Source of the DNA: Plectrocnemia conspersa
Taxonomy: Eukaryota; Arthropoda; Insecta; Trichoptera; Polycentropodidae
DNA length: 64,000 nucleotides
Reading direction: 5' to 3'
NCBI GenBank assembly: GCA_009617715.1
Contig: VTFK01000145.1
Location: forward strand, 718,486-782,485
In this document: positions 34,711 through 46,950 of the stretch, piece by piece
Layout: each line of letters opens with the position of its first letter
How positions within the stretch are numbered: position 1 is the stretch's first letter
Made by a program: the position numbers and the translations under genes
Notes under the pieces: model-generated
The model's input: only the letters and a program-made list of their open reading frames with translations
Told to the model about the DNA's origin: nothing
Databases searched by the model: none

Positions 34711-35269
34711 CTGTACCAGCTAAAGATTGCAATAATACCAGAATTTCAAATACCGATATACCGACAGATAAAACAATCAATACTGGTATTGACATAATTA
34801 TTTTTTAAGTTTGTAATGAAAAAGTCAAACTAAATGCTTCATTGCTATGTTTATGCTATATTGTTGAATGTTCATGCATGCTTACGAGTTTTTCTAAAAA
34901 TTCAAAGATTCAAGAATTGCAACATTTTTTTAATATCGAATGCAAATGTAGTAACTATTGTTGTATTCATATTTTTTCTAAGCTCCAAATCATAATCTAG
35001 CACACCTTGAATTTAGAGTAAGTTTTAAATATTATTCTTTAAAGAAGAATTTCATATTTGTACATATCTAAAAATATTACAATAAACCACAATAACCAAC
35101 TAATATCCAGAAATAGTGACTTAGCAAAAGCAAATTTTAATTTAAATATTTTATTAAAATGCCTTTACACATATTAAATTTAGTAAAAGAAAATACTATT
35201 TTGTTATAAAAAAACTCACAAATATTAAGGTTAAATTATACTCTATATATAACACAATTTCTGTGTATA
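34711..35269. other. AT-rich gene-free stretch
   Basis: Nothing recognisable is visible; an ATACCG word repeats near 34751-34765. Confidence 0.5.
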
Positions 35270-36130
35270 ATTGGATTTCATAATTTCCACATACGTAGAA
35301 GAGATACTTCAAAGGTGATTTTCTCTGGTATTCCACCTCTGTTTAAACAATAGGTGCATTATAAAGGGTTCTCAAGGACCTTGTGTCGGAAACGCTACAC
35401 AGGGATTACTTTCGAAACTAACCGGATATTGAGTGAGTGCTCTTGACATTCTGCGGCTTCGACTCCTGGTGAGGGCTTTTGAAAGCTCTCCTCTTCGATA
35501 CCATACAAAAAGAGCGAGCGCGAATTTTTTCACTCTCCGACAAAGTTTGCGCATACACGACAAACATTCCATGACCGAGACATGAAATAGAAATGACGAG
35601 AAATTCAATATCCGCTTCGGTGGTATACATATGCTCGATGTTAAATCTCTGACCGCACGATATTTCATGTGAGTCTATGCTTTAACGTCAGATTCAGTCG
35701 AACGCTTTCAAAACATGAAAAGTACACATAATATAAAAATATTAATTAGATTGCGGCATCAAAGCAATAAAATTTCTAAGAATGCAAACGATTAGACGTA
35801 ACTTTCCCGAACGAAGGGGGCCTTTTTACATCCGTTTTAAATACAATTTCCGAGTTTTCCCTCTCTTGAATGTTTTTTTTTCTTATGACCCTACTTAAAA
35901 AGGGAGAAACCCTTGTTTACGCCACGAGGAATATATTTTCGGAGGTGTTTTTCCGCGTTGGGAAAGCATTTAATCATATTATTTTTATCACAGAATAGAA
36001 GCTGTAGGACAAAGTCTTACGCTCATAATATAAAGAAACAATTCGAGCAAATAGGCACAGTTAAAAATTTAATCAGTATTGCTGCCGTTACTTTAATAAA
36101 GCCATACTTTCAAAGAAACGTTTCGGATTA
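35270..36130. promoter_or_regulatory. Run of GC-richer islands
   Basis: Patches at 35280-35700 and 35790-36130 hold frames of 70-98 codons on the minus strand in two overlapping phases and on the plus strand, which points to composition rather than coding. Words include GACGTAACTTTCCCGAACG and CGGCTTCGACTCC. No domain is recognised. Confidence 0.3.
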
Positions 36131-36540
36131 AATAAAAGCACACCTCAGGTTGAGATTTGTTTGAGTATACGTTTATTACTCATATTTTCATGTATGTATT
36201 CAAATGCAAATATACGTACAAATATAGAGGATCATGGTAACAGATCCGAGCAGTCGGTTATTAAATATTTCCCCAGAATACATCCATTCCCAAAAGTCAT
36301 TTTCATGTAGTCTAAAGGGAATGCTTCGTTGGCTTTGAGCTTGAATGACTCTTCCGGGAGATATCAGTCATACCTGCGTCCAACTTTGGTCTTGTATGTG
36401 TATACACAGACGTAAAATACGCTCTCTTTTTGTTTGTAAATGGGTAAATGGACAAGTTATTTTCTCCCTTGCGTTGACACTAGATTTGTTTTAGCAAACA
36501 GCGTGTTTATGCATAGTAATATACGAGACACCAACTGGAC
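36131..36540. promoter_or_regulatory. GC-richer island
   Basis: Contains GATCCGAGCAGTCGG, AAAGGGAATGCTTCG and GTTGGCTTTGAGCTTG. No frame is supported. Confidence 0.25.
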
Positions 36541-37019
36541 ATAGTTTTTCATGTTTATAAATAAAAAAATGATGTTTTATTAATTTATTCCATAAATATA
36601 TGTAGATATATGTATTTATAACAGTTTAAGAGTAATAAGATATCCACATTAAAACCATTACTTAGTTATAAATAATACAATATATAGTAGTTAGCATATA
36701 TTTAACCAACTAAATAATAGTAAAATATATATATGATATATTTTAAGGTACAAAAATTTCATATTTAGAGATGAAAATCATTAACGTACTGCTTAAAATG
36801 AATTTGTGGCAAGTATTCCGACAGTAAAATTTAAATTATAATAAGCATTTAATATAGTAATTGTCTCAATTTTATTATTTAAAAATAATTAAAGCATTTT
36901 TCTTTTTAGTACATATTTAAAGTTTTTTGAATAGTACAAAGCGCATTTTCAAACTTAAAAACAATTGGAAAAATCTAGTTTAAGCTAAGTGCAGGGATAA
37001 GTTTAAATTGAAAATATAT
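36541..37019. other. AT-rich gene-free stretch
   Basis: Nothing recognisable is visible. Confidence 0.5.
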
Positions 37020-37610
37020 CGAAGATACGAAGCGGTAATTTATTTTGAACGGGTTAAAGCTGAAATGTGGATACGGTTTTCTATACACCCCCAGGTCAGA
37101 ATTGTATGCTAGAAAATTTTATCGAATAAAAAGGCAATCGAAGTTTGTCTGCGCCGCTTTTCACTGCGCCGTTTATACTAGCGATTCTCAAATATTTTCA
37201 TTTTGCAAACTACCTTGCGATATTGCATCCGTTCGCGTTCATCTTCCAATATGTGCTGAGATTACAATTTTGAAGAAATATATTATGTATAAACAACGTG
37301 TGAGATTGCAACACAAAAGCTTAGATATTATTTGTAAGGTTTGCTTTAAAATATAATACGAATATGTTTTCAATGAAGCCCATTGATCGGTCAAAAAGTT
37401 ATATTGAAACGTTACAGAGACGCACCGACCACATAAACATATAAAATAAATCGCTTAACTTTTTCGCAAACAAGTGTGCGAAACTATTTCTTGTGGAAAT
37501 AGTGTAAAAGTTCATAGCATGCGTTTGACAGCTTAAGCCAGAGGTAGAAGTTTTTTATATATACATTTATCGAGTTGCGAAATAGTATTTACCGGTCGAA
37601 AAAAGCAATT
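37020..37610. promoter_or_regulatory. GC-richer island with a 103-codon open frame
   Basis: The plus-strand frame 37045-37356 is rich in Cys, Tyr and Lys but starts at a TTG-type codon and resembles nothing I know. Words such as GCGCCGCTTTTCACTGCGCCG stand out from the background. Treated as a non-coding island. Confidence 0.25.
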
Positions 37611-37664
37611 AAAACGCCTGAATAATTCACTTTATATGTTAGATAAAGTATAAACGTATTTATT

Positions 37665-37682
37665 TATATACACGTGTATATA
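37665..37682. promoter_or_regulatory. 18-bp perfect palindrome centred on CACGTG
   Basis: TATATACACGTGTATATA is fully self-complementary. The centre is a canonical E-box of the type bound by bHLH dimers. The flanking AT symmetry may be chance. Confidence 0.6.
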
Positions 37683-38214
37683 CAAACAACTTTAAATTTT
37701 ATTTAAATAGTAATATAAATGTTCTAATTACGATATTTTTCAATATACATGCCACGTTCGTAATGTTTGACGAATTATTTTAAAATATAAAATACTAACT
37801 TTTCTATTTTTTTGCTTGCTTAAGACATAAGCCTTTTATATATGTTTTAAAAAAAAATTATAACATATTATATAAATTTAAATGGATTTTTCTACACAAA
37901 ATAACATTTTGTGAAAATAGGATCTAATTTATTTACAGCTTTAAATTTTTTGTAGTTTGTAAATTTCACGTAATATTTAATTTTAATAAAATAAAATGAA
38001 ATTGCGATTTTTCGTAAATCTTTTTTTTAGTAAAAATGTACTTATTCTAAAACTACTTAAACTTAAATTAAATATTTAATATCATTTTTTAAAAATAATA
38101 TCTGCATTAAAACAATATTCCTTCTTTATTTATTAGATATTTATATTTTACGAATCGAGTTAATAAATAATTTAATATAGTAAAAGTTTGTATAAGAACG
38201 TTCCAAATATCAAA
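37683..38214. other. AT-rich gene-free stretch
   Basis: Nothing recognisable is visible. Confidence 0.5.
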
Positions 38215-38559
38215 TGTCGACATCATCTGTTGAGTGCTTCATTTTCTTTTATATTCTTTCATCAAGCGAAAATGACAGATGCGCCCTTAGTTTTCATATT
38301 CTGAAATTCAATTAGGGAATTTATCTGTGAAAGGGTTTCAGGTGTAATTTTAGTATGATAAAATTACATTTTGAATAAAGCATTGCAAGAGCTTAAAATG
38401 TTTTTGAATAAGGAAATATGAATATGAATGGATAATGGATAATGTAACATATTCTAAATTAGATCAACTTAGGAAACATCGATATGTTATAATTTTAAAA
38501 TGTATAACAATTGCATTTGCGAAACACTATCAACGTACTACGAAAGTATCTTTGCCTTA

Positions 38560-38790
38560 TTTAATTACTAGACCCTCATTTAATTCGGCGACTCTGGCGA
38601 CCCCGTGTTTAATCAGACCAAATCGAATTTTCACGTCGTCCCTTCTTAGCTTCGCCGTAGCAAGGGTCAGAATTGACCCCAGACCAATTTTCGCCCCTAA
38701 CCAACTGCGAGGTTCTCCGTGTGTGAAAAGTTGCCGTCGTCGACAGAAGCTAAAAAGGGTAGTATTTAAAATTAGAAGTTCGAGTTTTTT
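38560..38790. promoter_or_regulatory. GC-richer island holding paired module 1
   Basis: The module at 38663-38774 matches 39801-39932 in the same orientation, with 26 identical bases at 38723-38748. A plus-strand frame (38435-38890) reads PIFAPNQLRGSPCVKSCRRRQK through it. The left part of the island (38580-38660) has GCGACTCTGGCGACCCCG. It could be a duplicated regulatory module or a decayed coding relic. Confidence 0.5.
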
Positions 38791-39770
38791 GTACATGTGT
38801 ACAAACTTTATTTATTTTTTTCTAACCTTATTAAAAGAATATATTTTATTATTTGAACCTCACTCAATTTTATTAAAAAAAAATTGTTAGTAGACATTAA
38901 ATAAATTTACAACTATATTTTTGTGAATTTATTTAAATGAATGGCAAATTAAAACATTAAGGAAAATTAATTTGATATATAAATATATGTACACCATAAG
39001 ATATATAGATATTTGTATTGTTTTTAATACATTAGATTTGATCAAAACCGATTATTTGTTTTAGGATATACCGAAATGTCATAAACAGATCGACTCAAGT
39101 TCATAAGTTTAAACTGTTTTGGACGTCTTAGATTTTAGGACGTTAGACTTTAATATTGAAGCTTTTGCTTGTTCTTGCATGGCAAAGTTTCTGTTCTACC
39201 ATGACGCGATAACGATGCTGTTTAACGGTGTGTTTTTGAATACGTACATCTTGTAGTTACAAGAATTAGGTGTATAGCAACAGCTCATAATAAAACTATA
39301 CTATTACTTTCTGCTTTTCAGCTATTACGGCTTCTTAAGAATATAATAGCAAAACCGGTGTTTATTTTAGTTGGTAAGATAATTATATCTAGGTTTACCA
39401 TATTTATGAAACTCTAAAACAGGATCGCTAAAAGAAGGTTATTTCGGAAATCCCGATAAAACCAGGACCAATGTATGAAACCGGGACCTTTATCCGGGAG
39501 CAGATTCATTGCTATGCTATTGTTATTCATTGACTAGTGAAAAAATAAGAGCAAAAGGTATTTTAATACCTGCTTATTTACTAACAATATTGCAAGAAGT
39601 AATTACTAAAAATAATTAATTTAACAAATTCTTAAATGTGGCCTAGTAATTTTTATTATTTATCACAAAGTTTGATCAAATTTTTTGATCCATAGTCCTG
39701 ATCTAAGACCTAAAGATCCGAACCTATCATATGAATTAAATTTTATAACAACCTTAACTGTATCGGAAAA
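38791..39770. other. AT-rich stretch between the paired modules
   Basis: The only notable part is 39424-39510, where AACC(A/G)GGACC occurs twice and CCGGGA words cluster. No gene is seen. Confidence 0.45.
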
Positions 39771-39776
39771 GACACA

Positions 39777-40160
39777 TTGAAATTCTTAACATTCATTGTC
39801 CGGGTCCGAAACGACACGAGTCCAATTTTCGCCTCTGGCCATCAGCGTACCGGTGGGGTTTCCTGCGTCCAGGTGAAAAGTTGCCGTCGTCGACAGAAAC
39901 CCTTAGCGCGAAAAGGGCCATATTTAAAATTACGCCAACGCTTCGTCGGCTCCTGCATTTTTCACGTTATGTACCTATACGGTTTTGTGCGAAAACATAT
40001 GGGGTCCGGCTCGCCGTGAAATATGGGTGCATATTATTTACTTTATACTGGCACTAGCCCGTATCGCATTTCGGGCACACGATGGGCGCTTTTATATGCA
40101 AAGCGCGCCGGACGTAAAGTGATACACGTATTAGGCCCCGTGATAGAAAATTATTATGCT
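39777..40160. promoter_or_regulatory. GC-richer island holding paired module 2
   Basis: The module at 39801-39932 mirrors module 1. The shared 26 bases are at 39873-39898, and the plus-strand frame here (39777-40019) reads PIFASGHQRTGG then VKSCRRRQK. Relative to module 1 it has a 12-base insertion before the shared word, which keeps the frame, but the 3' part shifts by 8 bases. The island continues with GGGCGCTTTTATATGCAAAGCGCGCC (two overlapping inverted words) near 40084. Confidence 0.5.
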
Positions 40161-40595
40161 CATATGGAAAATGTGTATAAATAACGCTTTTTACCCCTTT
40201 GGTGTTTGTTATTGTTGGCGTACGTGATGAAATTTACTATTAGAACTGGCTGCGCAAAAATTAAAAGAAGTTTTAACATTTTTAAGACGCAAACATTGTA
40301 AAATACGAGAATGACTCGCCCTTCAAAAGTGTAATAATTTTGATTAAATAATATAAAATAAAAACACCAATGCAAGGTTATGTTAGCTATTGATACTTTA
40401 AGAACTGAATGTAAAATAAAAAAATTTATCAATATATATTAAATTATAAAATAATTAATCTAAGCACTGCTCAGCAAATATTGTGACAAATATATAAAAT
40501 AATTTGATTTATTTATAAAATAGCAATAACATTTCATTTAAGTTTAAGTTCCGCATTGTTAATTCCTACACAAAAAAAAATTCACGTACGCACAT
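40161..40595. other. AT-rich gene-free stretch
   Basis: A minus-strand frame of 90 codons (40432-40160) is hydrophobic low complexity. Nothing else is recognisable. Confidence 0.5.
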
Positions 40596-40689
40596 ATTGT
40601 ATACTTTTAATGTGTAAAATTTCGTTATAAAAAATTTCAGTATTTTTCACACACAATTTTGCATTAAAATATTTTATAACGTCATAAAC

Positions 40690-40790
40690 AAACGTTTCGT
40701 GAATACAAAAGCGGTTTTTTGACGTTGTCAAAACGGTACTCTATGACACGTGTCAAACGTTCAAAATTTGAACTTTTCAGTTGACTATAT
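40690..40790. promoter_or_regulatory. Cluster of palindromes and GTCAAA words
   Basis: TGACACGTGTCA (40744-40755) is a perfect 12-bp palindrome, and 3 bases later GTTCAAAATTTGAAC (40759-40773) is a 15-base inverted repeat with a one-base centre. TGACGTTGTCAAAACG and TGACACGTGTCAAACG look like two versions of one word. Such inverted half-sites can bind bHLH and nuclear-receptor-type dimers; function is inferred. Confidence 0.4.
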
Positions 40791-40799
40791 ATGTTTGTT

Positions 40800-43479
40800 T
40801 GTTAAATATAACTGCTACATATAAATACATTTTTGGTAATAAATTATACCAATGTGTACATTTAATAGAAAGAGCTCGACAATCTCTTATTTTTTTAATC
40901 AAAGTAGATAGATAGCTATATCGAATCTTTAATGCATCTTATAATTGTATAAACGTCATTAAGCATTGAAGTTTATTGTTGGATAATAATAAATTGTTTA
41001 TTTATTAACATGCATTTTAAAATTTGCATGAATAATGAAATAAGCCTTTTAAAGCCACGTGCAATTAATAACAATTTAGCCTCGTGAATGTTCTGATGCT
41101 ACTAATTTATTGAAAGTATGCAGTTGAAATATTTTATCATACCGTGTGTTTTTTTATAATATAAACATTATTTAAATGCATGAATAATAAATTCATTAAA
41201 CATTATCATATGCTGTCGCATATCACTGAATATTGGTGATTCCCTTTATAAAATAATTCGAATCAGTTTTCTTGGACTTTAATAGAGTTTTAAAACAGTA
41301 GACAGGTGTACGTATAATGTTAAAGTAAAATTTTAAATAAATACAATGGATTTATTTAAAATCGTTTTATTTAATTCCAAGAGAAAATTATAACTCATAG
41401 TGTACCACAGAGGTCTAAATTAGTACCATTGTTGTTTTTAAAACAATATATAATAATAATATAAAAATAACGATATAATAAAGACAACCCTTTAACTATT
41501 TGTATCGGTAATACTACTAAAGAAGTAGTCTACAATTATAAAAAAACGAATGTAAATGTATGATTATCAATAACAAAAATATAATATAATTTACTACATA
41601 ACGTCTTGCTTCAAATTTCTAGGTCAATGAAACTTATATGATTTTAATATGAGTGTGTATAGTTAGACTTAGTAACCAGGTTTTCAAACAAATTTAATTT
41701 TTATTCTACATTAAAATTTATATCTAAATACCTATAAAAAATCTCCCTCTAATACAAAATATACTCGACTAATTGGTAACTTAAGTTAATATATTTCTTA
41801 TATTAAAATTGATTATAACAGTGCAAACCTACCCTGAATGTTTCTAGCCTTGTTAAGCTGAAAATTTACCAAAACTGTGTAATATTACATAACACACTCA
41901 GTAAAGCTCAGTTAAATCCTTAAGTATTATTCAAGTGTTAAAAGATTGAACTAAAAGCATTGATCTGAGAATGAAAATAGTATATTATATAATGATGATT
42001 TTTCTAGATATGAAACATTAAAAATAAATATTGAAATTGTTTCCTTAAATTATATAGCTTATCCTTCTTTGCTCGCTTCTAATAACGTTACACTGCACAT
42101 TATAAAACTTTTAATTTTTACAAAGTTTCATCAAGTTGCTAATAATTCTTCGCAAGTAGAACACAGCGCACAGTGTCACTCACAGAACAAATTAAAATTA
42201 ATTTCCTTTACCTAAAATTACGTATAAAGTTTGAACTAACTCAACCGCAATTATATGCATGATATACATTCATGCATGTTATATGCAAAGGATATTAAAA
42301 AATAGATATATAAGGACAGTAGTGTACAATTCAGTTGAAAGCACTGCTGTTTCCACTAGGATCCGCGTGACGTGATAGATTAATATATTGATTATTAATT
42401 TATAACCTTGTGCTTAAATTCTTTAGGTTTGTTAAAGCAAAATAGTGACGTAAATGTATAATAACAATTTTGTTTTTCATACTTCTTGGTATCACAGAAA
42501 TCAAATTTAATACTTTTTTATATCTCGGACATTCCTGAGTTTTTTTATTTATAAATCGATAATAACAATGTATGTCAGAAATTTTTTTATCAGTGTTAAA
42601 ATTTAATTTAATGGGAGTTTATTTTTTAATTATATGAAAAATTGAAGCATTAGTTATTCGCACAAATTATGTTATTTCTAAAAAATCTCTAAAAAGAATG
42701 TCTTTGTTATATTTATAGTTTCACATAAAAAAACCCATGTGACTGTCTAAAAAATTTTTTTATTTGTTTTAGGTTATGACTCATAATTAACAATTTATTA
42801 TATTTAACTTTTTCAGATATCATTGTAGCTTTTTTTAAATATTCAACGTTAATTTTCATTAAACTTTAAAAAAAATCTTTGAATATCATTATTATCTTTT
42901 GCTAATTTATTACATAATCTATCAAGTCTTTACAAAAATCAAAGATCAATTTAATCTTCACAATAAAACAAAAACCACTTTAATTTTATAAACCATTTAT
43001 AAAGCATCAGTTTCATTAAATTCTAACTTGTCCAAACATTGATAAGTATATTTTATTTAGTGATTTTTAATAAATTACAGTATCTACACCTAACTATTAC
43101 AGTATTTTAATTTATTTGATTATTTCTAAAATTAAATAAAATAATTAACTGTTGCTTCCAAACAAAGTGTAATTTCTTAAAATCGTTTAATATCGCGACA
43201 TTCAATATCAGTTTATTTTTTACGTCCTGTCATCATTCTTAGCAATTAAGTTTTGTTTCTAAACTTATGAAGATTTTCTCAAACAATTTTGCACATCATT
43301 TTATTTTAATTTACTAAATAATTACATAAATAAATTCCTACATAAAATACTAATATGCTAAAGATCTTTCAATAGATATCAACAAAACTCGCCAATACTG
43401 ATTGTTAAACTTTATGAACAATGTCTCTAATTGTCAAAATATATATTTTTATAAAATGTATTATGATGGCCGACATGTG
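40800..43479. other. Long AT-rich gene desert
   Basis: About 2.7 kb with no island, no recognisable repeat and no frame of note on either strand. ATGCATGATATACATTCATGCATG near 42255 is a small inverted pair. Confidence 0.6.
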
Positions 43480-43650
43480 GCACACAGAAACTGGGATTTT
43501 AGTGAACCCAGCGGTGAGCCGGCGAGATGACGTGAGATGAATTCTAATAAGTCATACAATCGGTCGAATTTCATTCCCTATCTCTTGAGGGCTTAAACTC
43601 CGCAAAGGCTACAGTCAATAGGAGGTGGATGTCAATTCATAATAAAATTT
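43480..43650. promoter_or_regulatory. GC-richer islet
   Basis: Contains CCCAGCGGTGAGCCGGCG and GATGACGTGAGATGA. It is not coding. Confidence 0.25.
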
Positions 43651-43969
43651 ACGCCCTTATTTGTTAGCATCGTTGTGATTATTTTTTTATTAAATAAAAC
43701 ACTTCTTCCTAATTAGGGGCATTTATCTTTGAAGAGCCATTTTTTTAACACATTTTCAACGGTGACGATATTAAAAAAATTAACGAAGCTGTCTTTTAAT
43801 GATCTATATATAAGGCAATAAAACAATCTAGAAAGGTAATTATTTAAATGTTTTTTTTTTTGTAATCTGTAACTTCACAATTCGAATAACCTTCGTATTT
43901 ATGCATACCAGTTTATTTTACGTAGAAAACAAAGTAGAACGAGTATAATATATTTTCTTTTTTCAACAA

Positions 43970-44390
43970 CTTTTGTGTGGTGTCTCGCCTATTAATTCTA
44001 AATTTATGATCGAAATCAATTTTCAACACGTATAATGGCGTGTCTGGGTGTAATATATGTGCGGCGACCGGATCCGGATAGAGATCCGGATAAAGACTTT
44101 CGATAGCTGGTGGCCGAGGAGACATTTCCACAGTGTGGTGGTTAGATATTGCGGCGAACAAACACGGATTCGCGATTAATACTGCCGGATTGCGTGCTAT
44201 ATACACAGGAACCATAAATAAACCATCCTTTTAAGAGGCGGCTCGTTACGACGGAAGAAAACTCAACTATTACCCACTTTCTTGCAAGGTGGAACGGCGT
44301 GGTGGAGCGTGCGTGTTTTCGGCACTGCTTTTCTGATTGAATACCGAAATCACTTTTGATAGTCTGGTGCAAATTTATAAATGATTATCT
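43970..44390. promoter_or_regulatory. GC-richer island with three CCGGAT words
   Basis: CCGGAT occurs at 44068, 44074 and 44086, inside a short GATCCGGATA duplication. These resemble ETS-type sites. Also present are TGTGGTGGTTAG (Runt-like TGTGGT) and GAGGCGGCTCG. Two overlapping minus-strand frames cross the island in different phases, so coding is unlikely. Confidence 0.35.
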
Positions 44391-44659
44391 AGGATGCAAC
44401 CTAATTTTCGATAATGTTGTATTTTATGAAAATAAAACGCTCAACCCTTTTACATTTAAAAACGAGTCAGAGTTTGGCAGCTATTTGTTGTTCTTATATA
44501 TTTGTGGGTAAAAGGGTAGCGCTCTTAGCGGTTGTAGGTCCTCCAACCAAGATAGTATTTTTATTCCTGATTCTCTTCTGTTATCGTCTTCTAATATGTG
44601 CGATTAAAGAACACTGTATGTCAATAAGACTCTTGTTTTTTTTGTTGCTTGAAAACTAT

Positions 44660-44990
44660 TTGTCTGGAGGCAGTTCCTTTTGCTGCGTTGATCGTGTTCG
44701 GGAGTCTCAAGTCGTATCTTTGCGTCTGTTATCTGTCTATCTGTCTGTCTGCTAGTCTCTTCGAGTGTCTGCCAGAGTCTGCCAAGTGACTGCTGGAGTC
44801 TTCATTGACGATCAGCCTTATATATTCAGGGCTGCAAGCTTGCTGACCAATCACAATTATTCATCGATCATCCAGCCAATCGTTGAACTCGCTTCTTAGA
44901 ACAATGAAATAATTAATATACGCATTTAAAAAGGGACATTTGCTAATATTTAATGTCGAATTGCGCAACTGTAATTTTGTGGCCTTAAGG
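44660..44990. mobile_element. Dispersed repeat, copy B (unclassified transposon-like)
   Basis: Partner of 7240-7620. The clearest shared blocks are GCTGCAAGCTTG-TGACCAATCACAATTATTCA (44833-44863), a CTTCTTAGAACAATGAAAT block (44892-44910) and ATACGCATTTAAAAAGGGACATT (44918-44940). Copy B has extra sequence ATCGATCATCCAGCC between blocks, so insertion or deletion has occurred. No protein motif or clear termini are seen. Confidence 0.55.
44730..44752. repeat. Imperfect CTGT tetranucleotide microsatellite
   Basis: CTGTCTATCTGTCTGTCTG is a short run of CTGT/CTAT units inside repeat copy B and absent from copy A. Confidence 0.85.
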
Positions 44991-44999
44991 TGCTATTTG

Positions 45000-46400
45000 T
45001 CTTCTGGTGATATATTGTTTCCCGTGACTGTTTCGTATCAAAGAAATATTCATACAATGCACCGGATAATCCTTGCGTGTTATTTTTGGGCCTTTTCATT
45101 TTAAGTTACAGTAATTAACGCGAGTTTTAATAATACGGTTTCCAACAAAATTATCTGCTGAATGCTTAACAACAAATTTTCATCACGATAAAAATATTTT
45201 TGTCGTAAAAGAAAAGTTAATTTTGCTGAATATTTTGTTAAAAAATTTGTTCTATGATTATTTTTTAAGCCTTTATAAGAGAAAGCTATATTTTAAAAAC
45301 GGTTTACTTATTATTGCGAAAATAAAAACTGCGGACCAGAAGACGAACAGATAAAATTGCAAACACGAAAATCCCAAACTTTTAATTTATTTTAAAAATA
45401 TTTTTTCTTTATGAGATAAATGTGTTAATTGAAATATTTAAATATCTAATAAAACTACATTTAACTTAAACAATTAGATTCCATATAGTTAAATATAACG
45501 CAATAAAAACGATTTAAATATAAATAATTTTGATATAATAAAAAAAAATCTATGCAATGTATCTGATAATACACAAGGTAGCATAAAAATAAAATATTGT
45601 ATGTTAGGTAAAATACGTAGATATTTCCATTTGTTAGAAACAGCAAAATATAAAAAAAACGTGTAGTTTTTTACTACCTATTTTTCCATTCCAGTAAGCT
45701 AACGCATATTCACAATCTAAAATATAAATAGAACAGAAATAATATAAAATAGCGATAACCATATTATATTTTGCTATTTTATATATCCAATTGTAATCAA
45801 TAAATTTTATGTATTTTCAAATACTTTTTAGCAAATTAAGGAACAAAATATCTACCATAAACTATTAAAAGTTTCTGTCGCAAACGCTTTGACAAAATAT
45901 ATTAGTGACAATCTATTTAAAAGAAACTTTAAGGAGCGTGAACTTTACACGTTTGAGAGAAAAGTTCTTTAATTTGGCTCTAAAATGAGGCAGAAATATG
46001 CGCATTAGTAAGTTACATTATCAAATGTAACGTACCAATATAAACACTGTACAACAGACCTTATAGTATTACACTAAATGTCGAATGACGTTTCTAGAGA
46101 TATAACAGGAACCAAAATCTTTAGAGCTATGCGCTAAATAGGTTAAGACAAAAAAACCATGGATTTATTTTAATTCCATGCGGCGAAGTTGATTAGGCTT
46201 CTTTTTTTTTAAGTAAAAATGTAGTTTTTGAACGGCAAATCTAATTTAAAATCTGGCTTAGACCCTTTATCTAAAAAGGTTGCAGACTCTGCGCTTAAGG
46301 ATTTGCATTGTACGCAATTGAGATTATAAAATAAAACTAAACAGCTGTGTGCTATGTTTTATTAAAATATGAAAAAAAATGTTCATCTCTCGTGACTTGA
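45000..46400. other. AT-rich gene-free stretch
   Basis: Minor GC-richer patches occur near 45000-45060 and 45880-45980. No gene or repeat is recognised. Confidence 0.5.
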
Positions 46401-46950
46401 GAGACAGATCTAAACAAATTCTTCCAAACAAAATTCAGTCTACATAATTATGGTGGTGCGCGTATCCGTTTACCAAGAACTTTACCGATGTCGGGTGAGC
46501 CACTAACGTAATAAATAATTGTTGGAAAGGCGTTTCAGACATACGACGTGTAAGTGGAAACTTGATTGTTGGTAAACAGCCACAGTTGAAGCGGATACAA
46601 AGGTGGATGTGGATTTGCGCTGCCCGCCCACCGTTTGTCTCCCGTTCAAAGAAAGGGTGGAATCGGTCACCTGGGACGCATTTACAATGTGTTACCTTTC
46701 CTGCGGATAAATTATGGTGGTGTATGAACAATCGACCGCCTCCACCTGTGTGTGCTCCCATGGCGAATTTTAAAAAACAAACAACTACGTACGTAATGGC
46801 CGCTTGTTTATTTATTTATTTATTCGTAGGAAACGGCAGGCGTGGCGCTCTCGTTTACATCTCATTTCGATCCACGGATAAATCTTTATGTAAACGCTCG
46901 CATGCATATAAACACGTGTGGATATTTTGCCTAATATATAGCCTTAGAAA
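46401..46950. promoter_or_regulatory. GC-rich island open on both strands
   Basis: Plus-strand (46562-47053, TTG-type start) and minus-strand (46761-46435, ATG start) frames of 163 and 108 codons overlap for 200 bases. The plus frame has no domain and ends in low-complexity Lys/Ile sequence; the minus frame is His/Gly-rich with no family match. The island is best read as a non-coding GC-rich element, though a single exon cannot be excluded. Confidence 0.3.

Noticed and set aside
35372..35668. Minus-strand frames of 98 and 70 codons as a gene
   Set aside because: Two phases of the same strand are open over the same bases and neither resembles a known protein.
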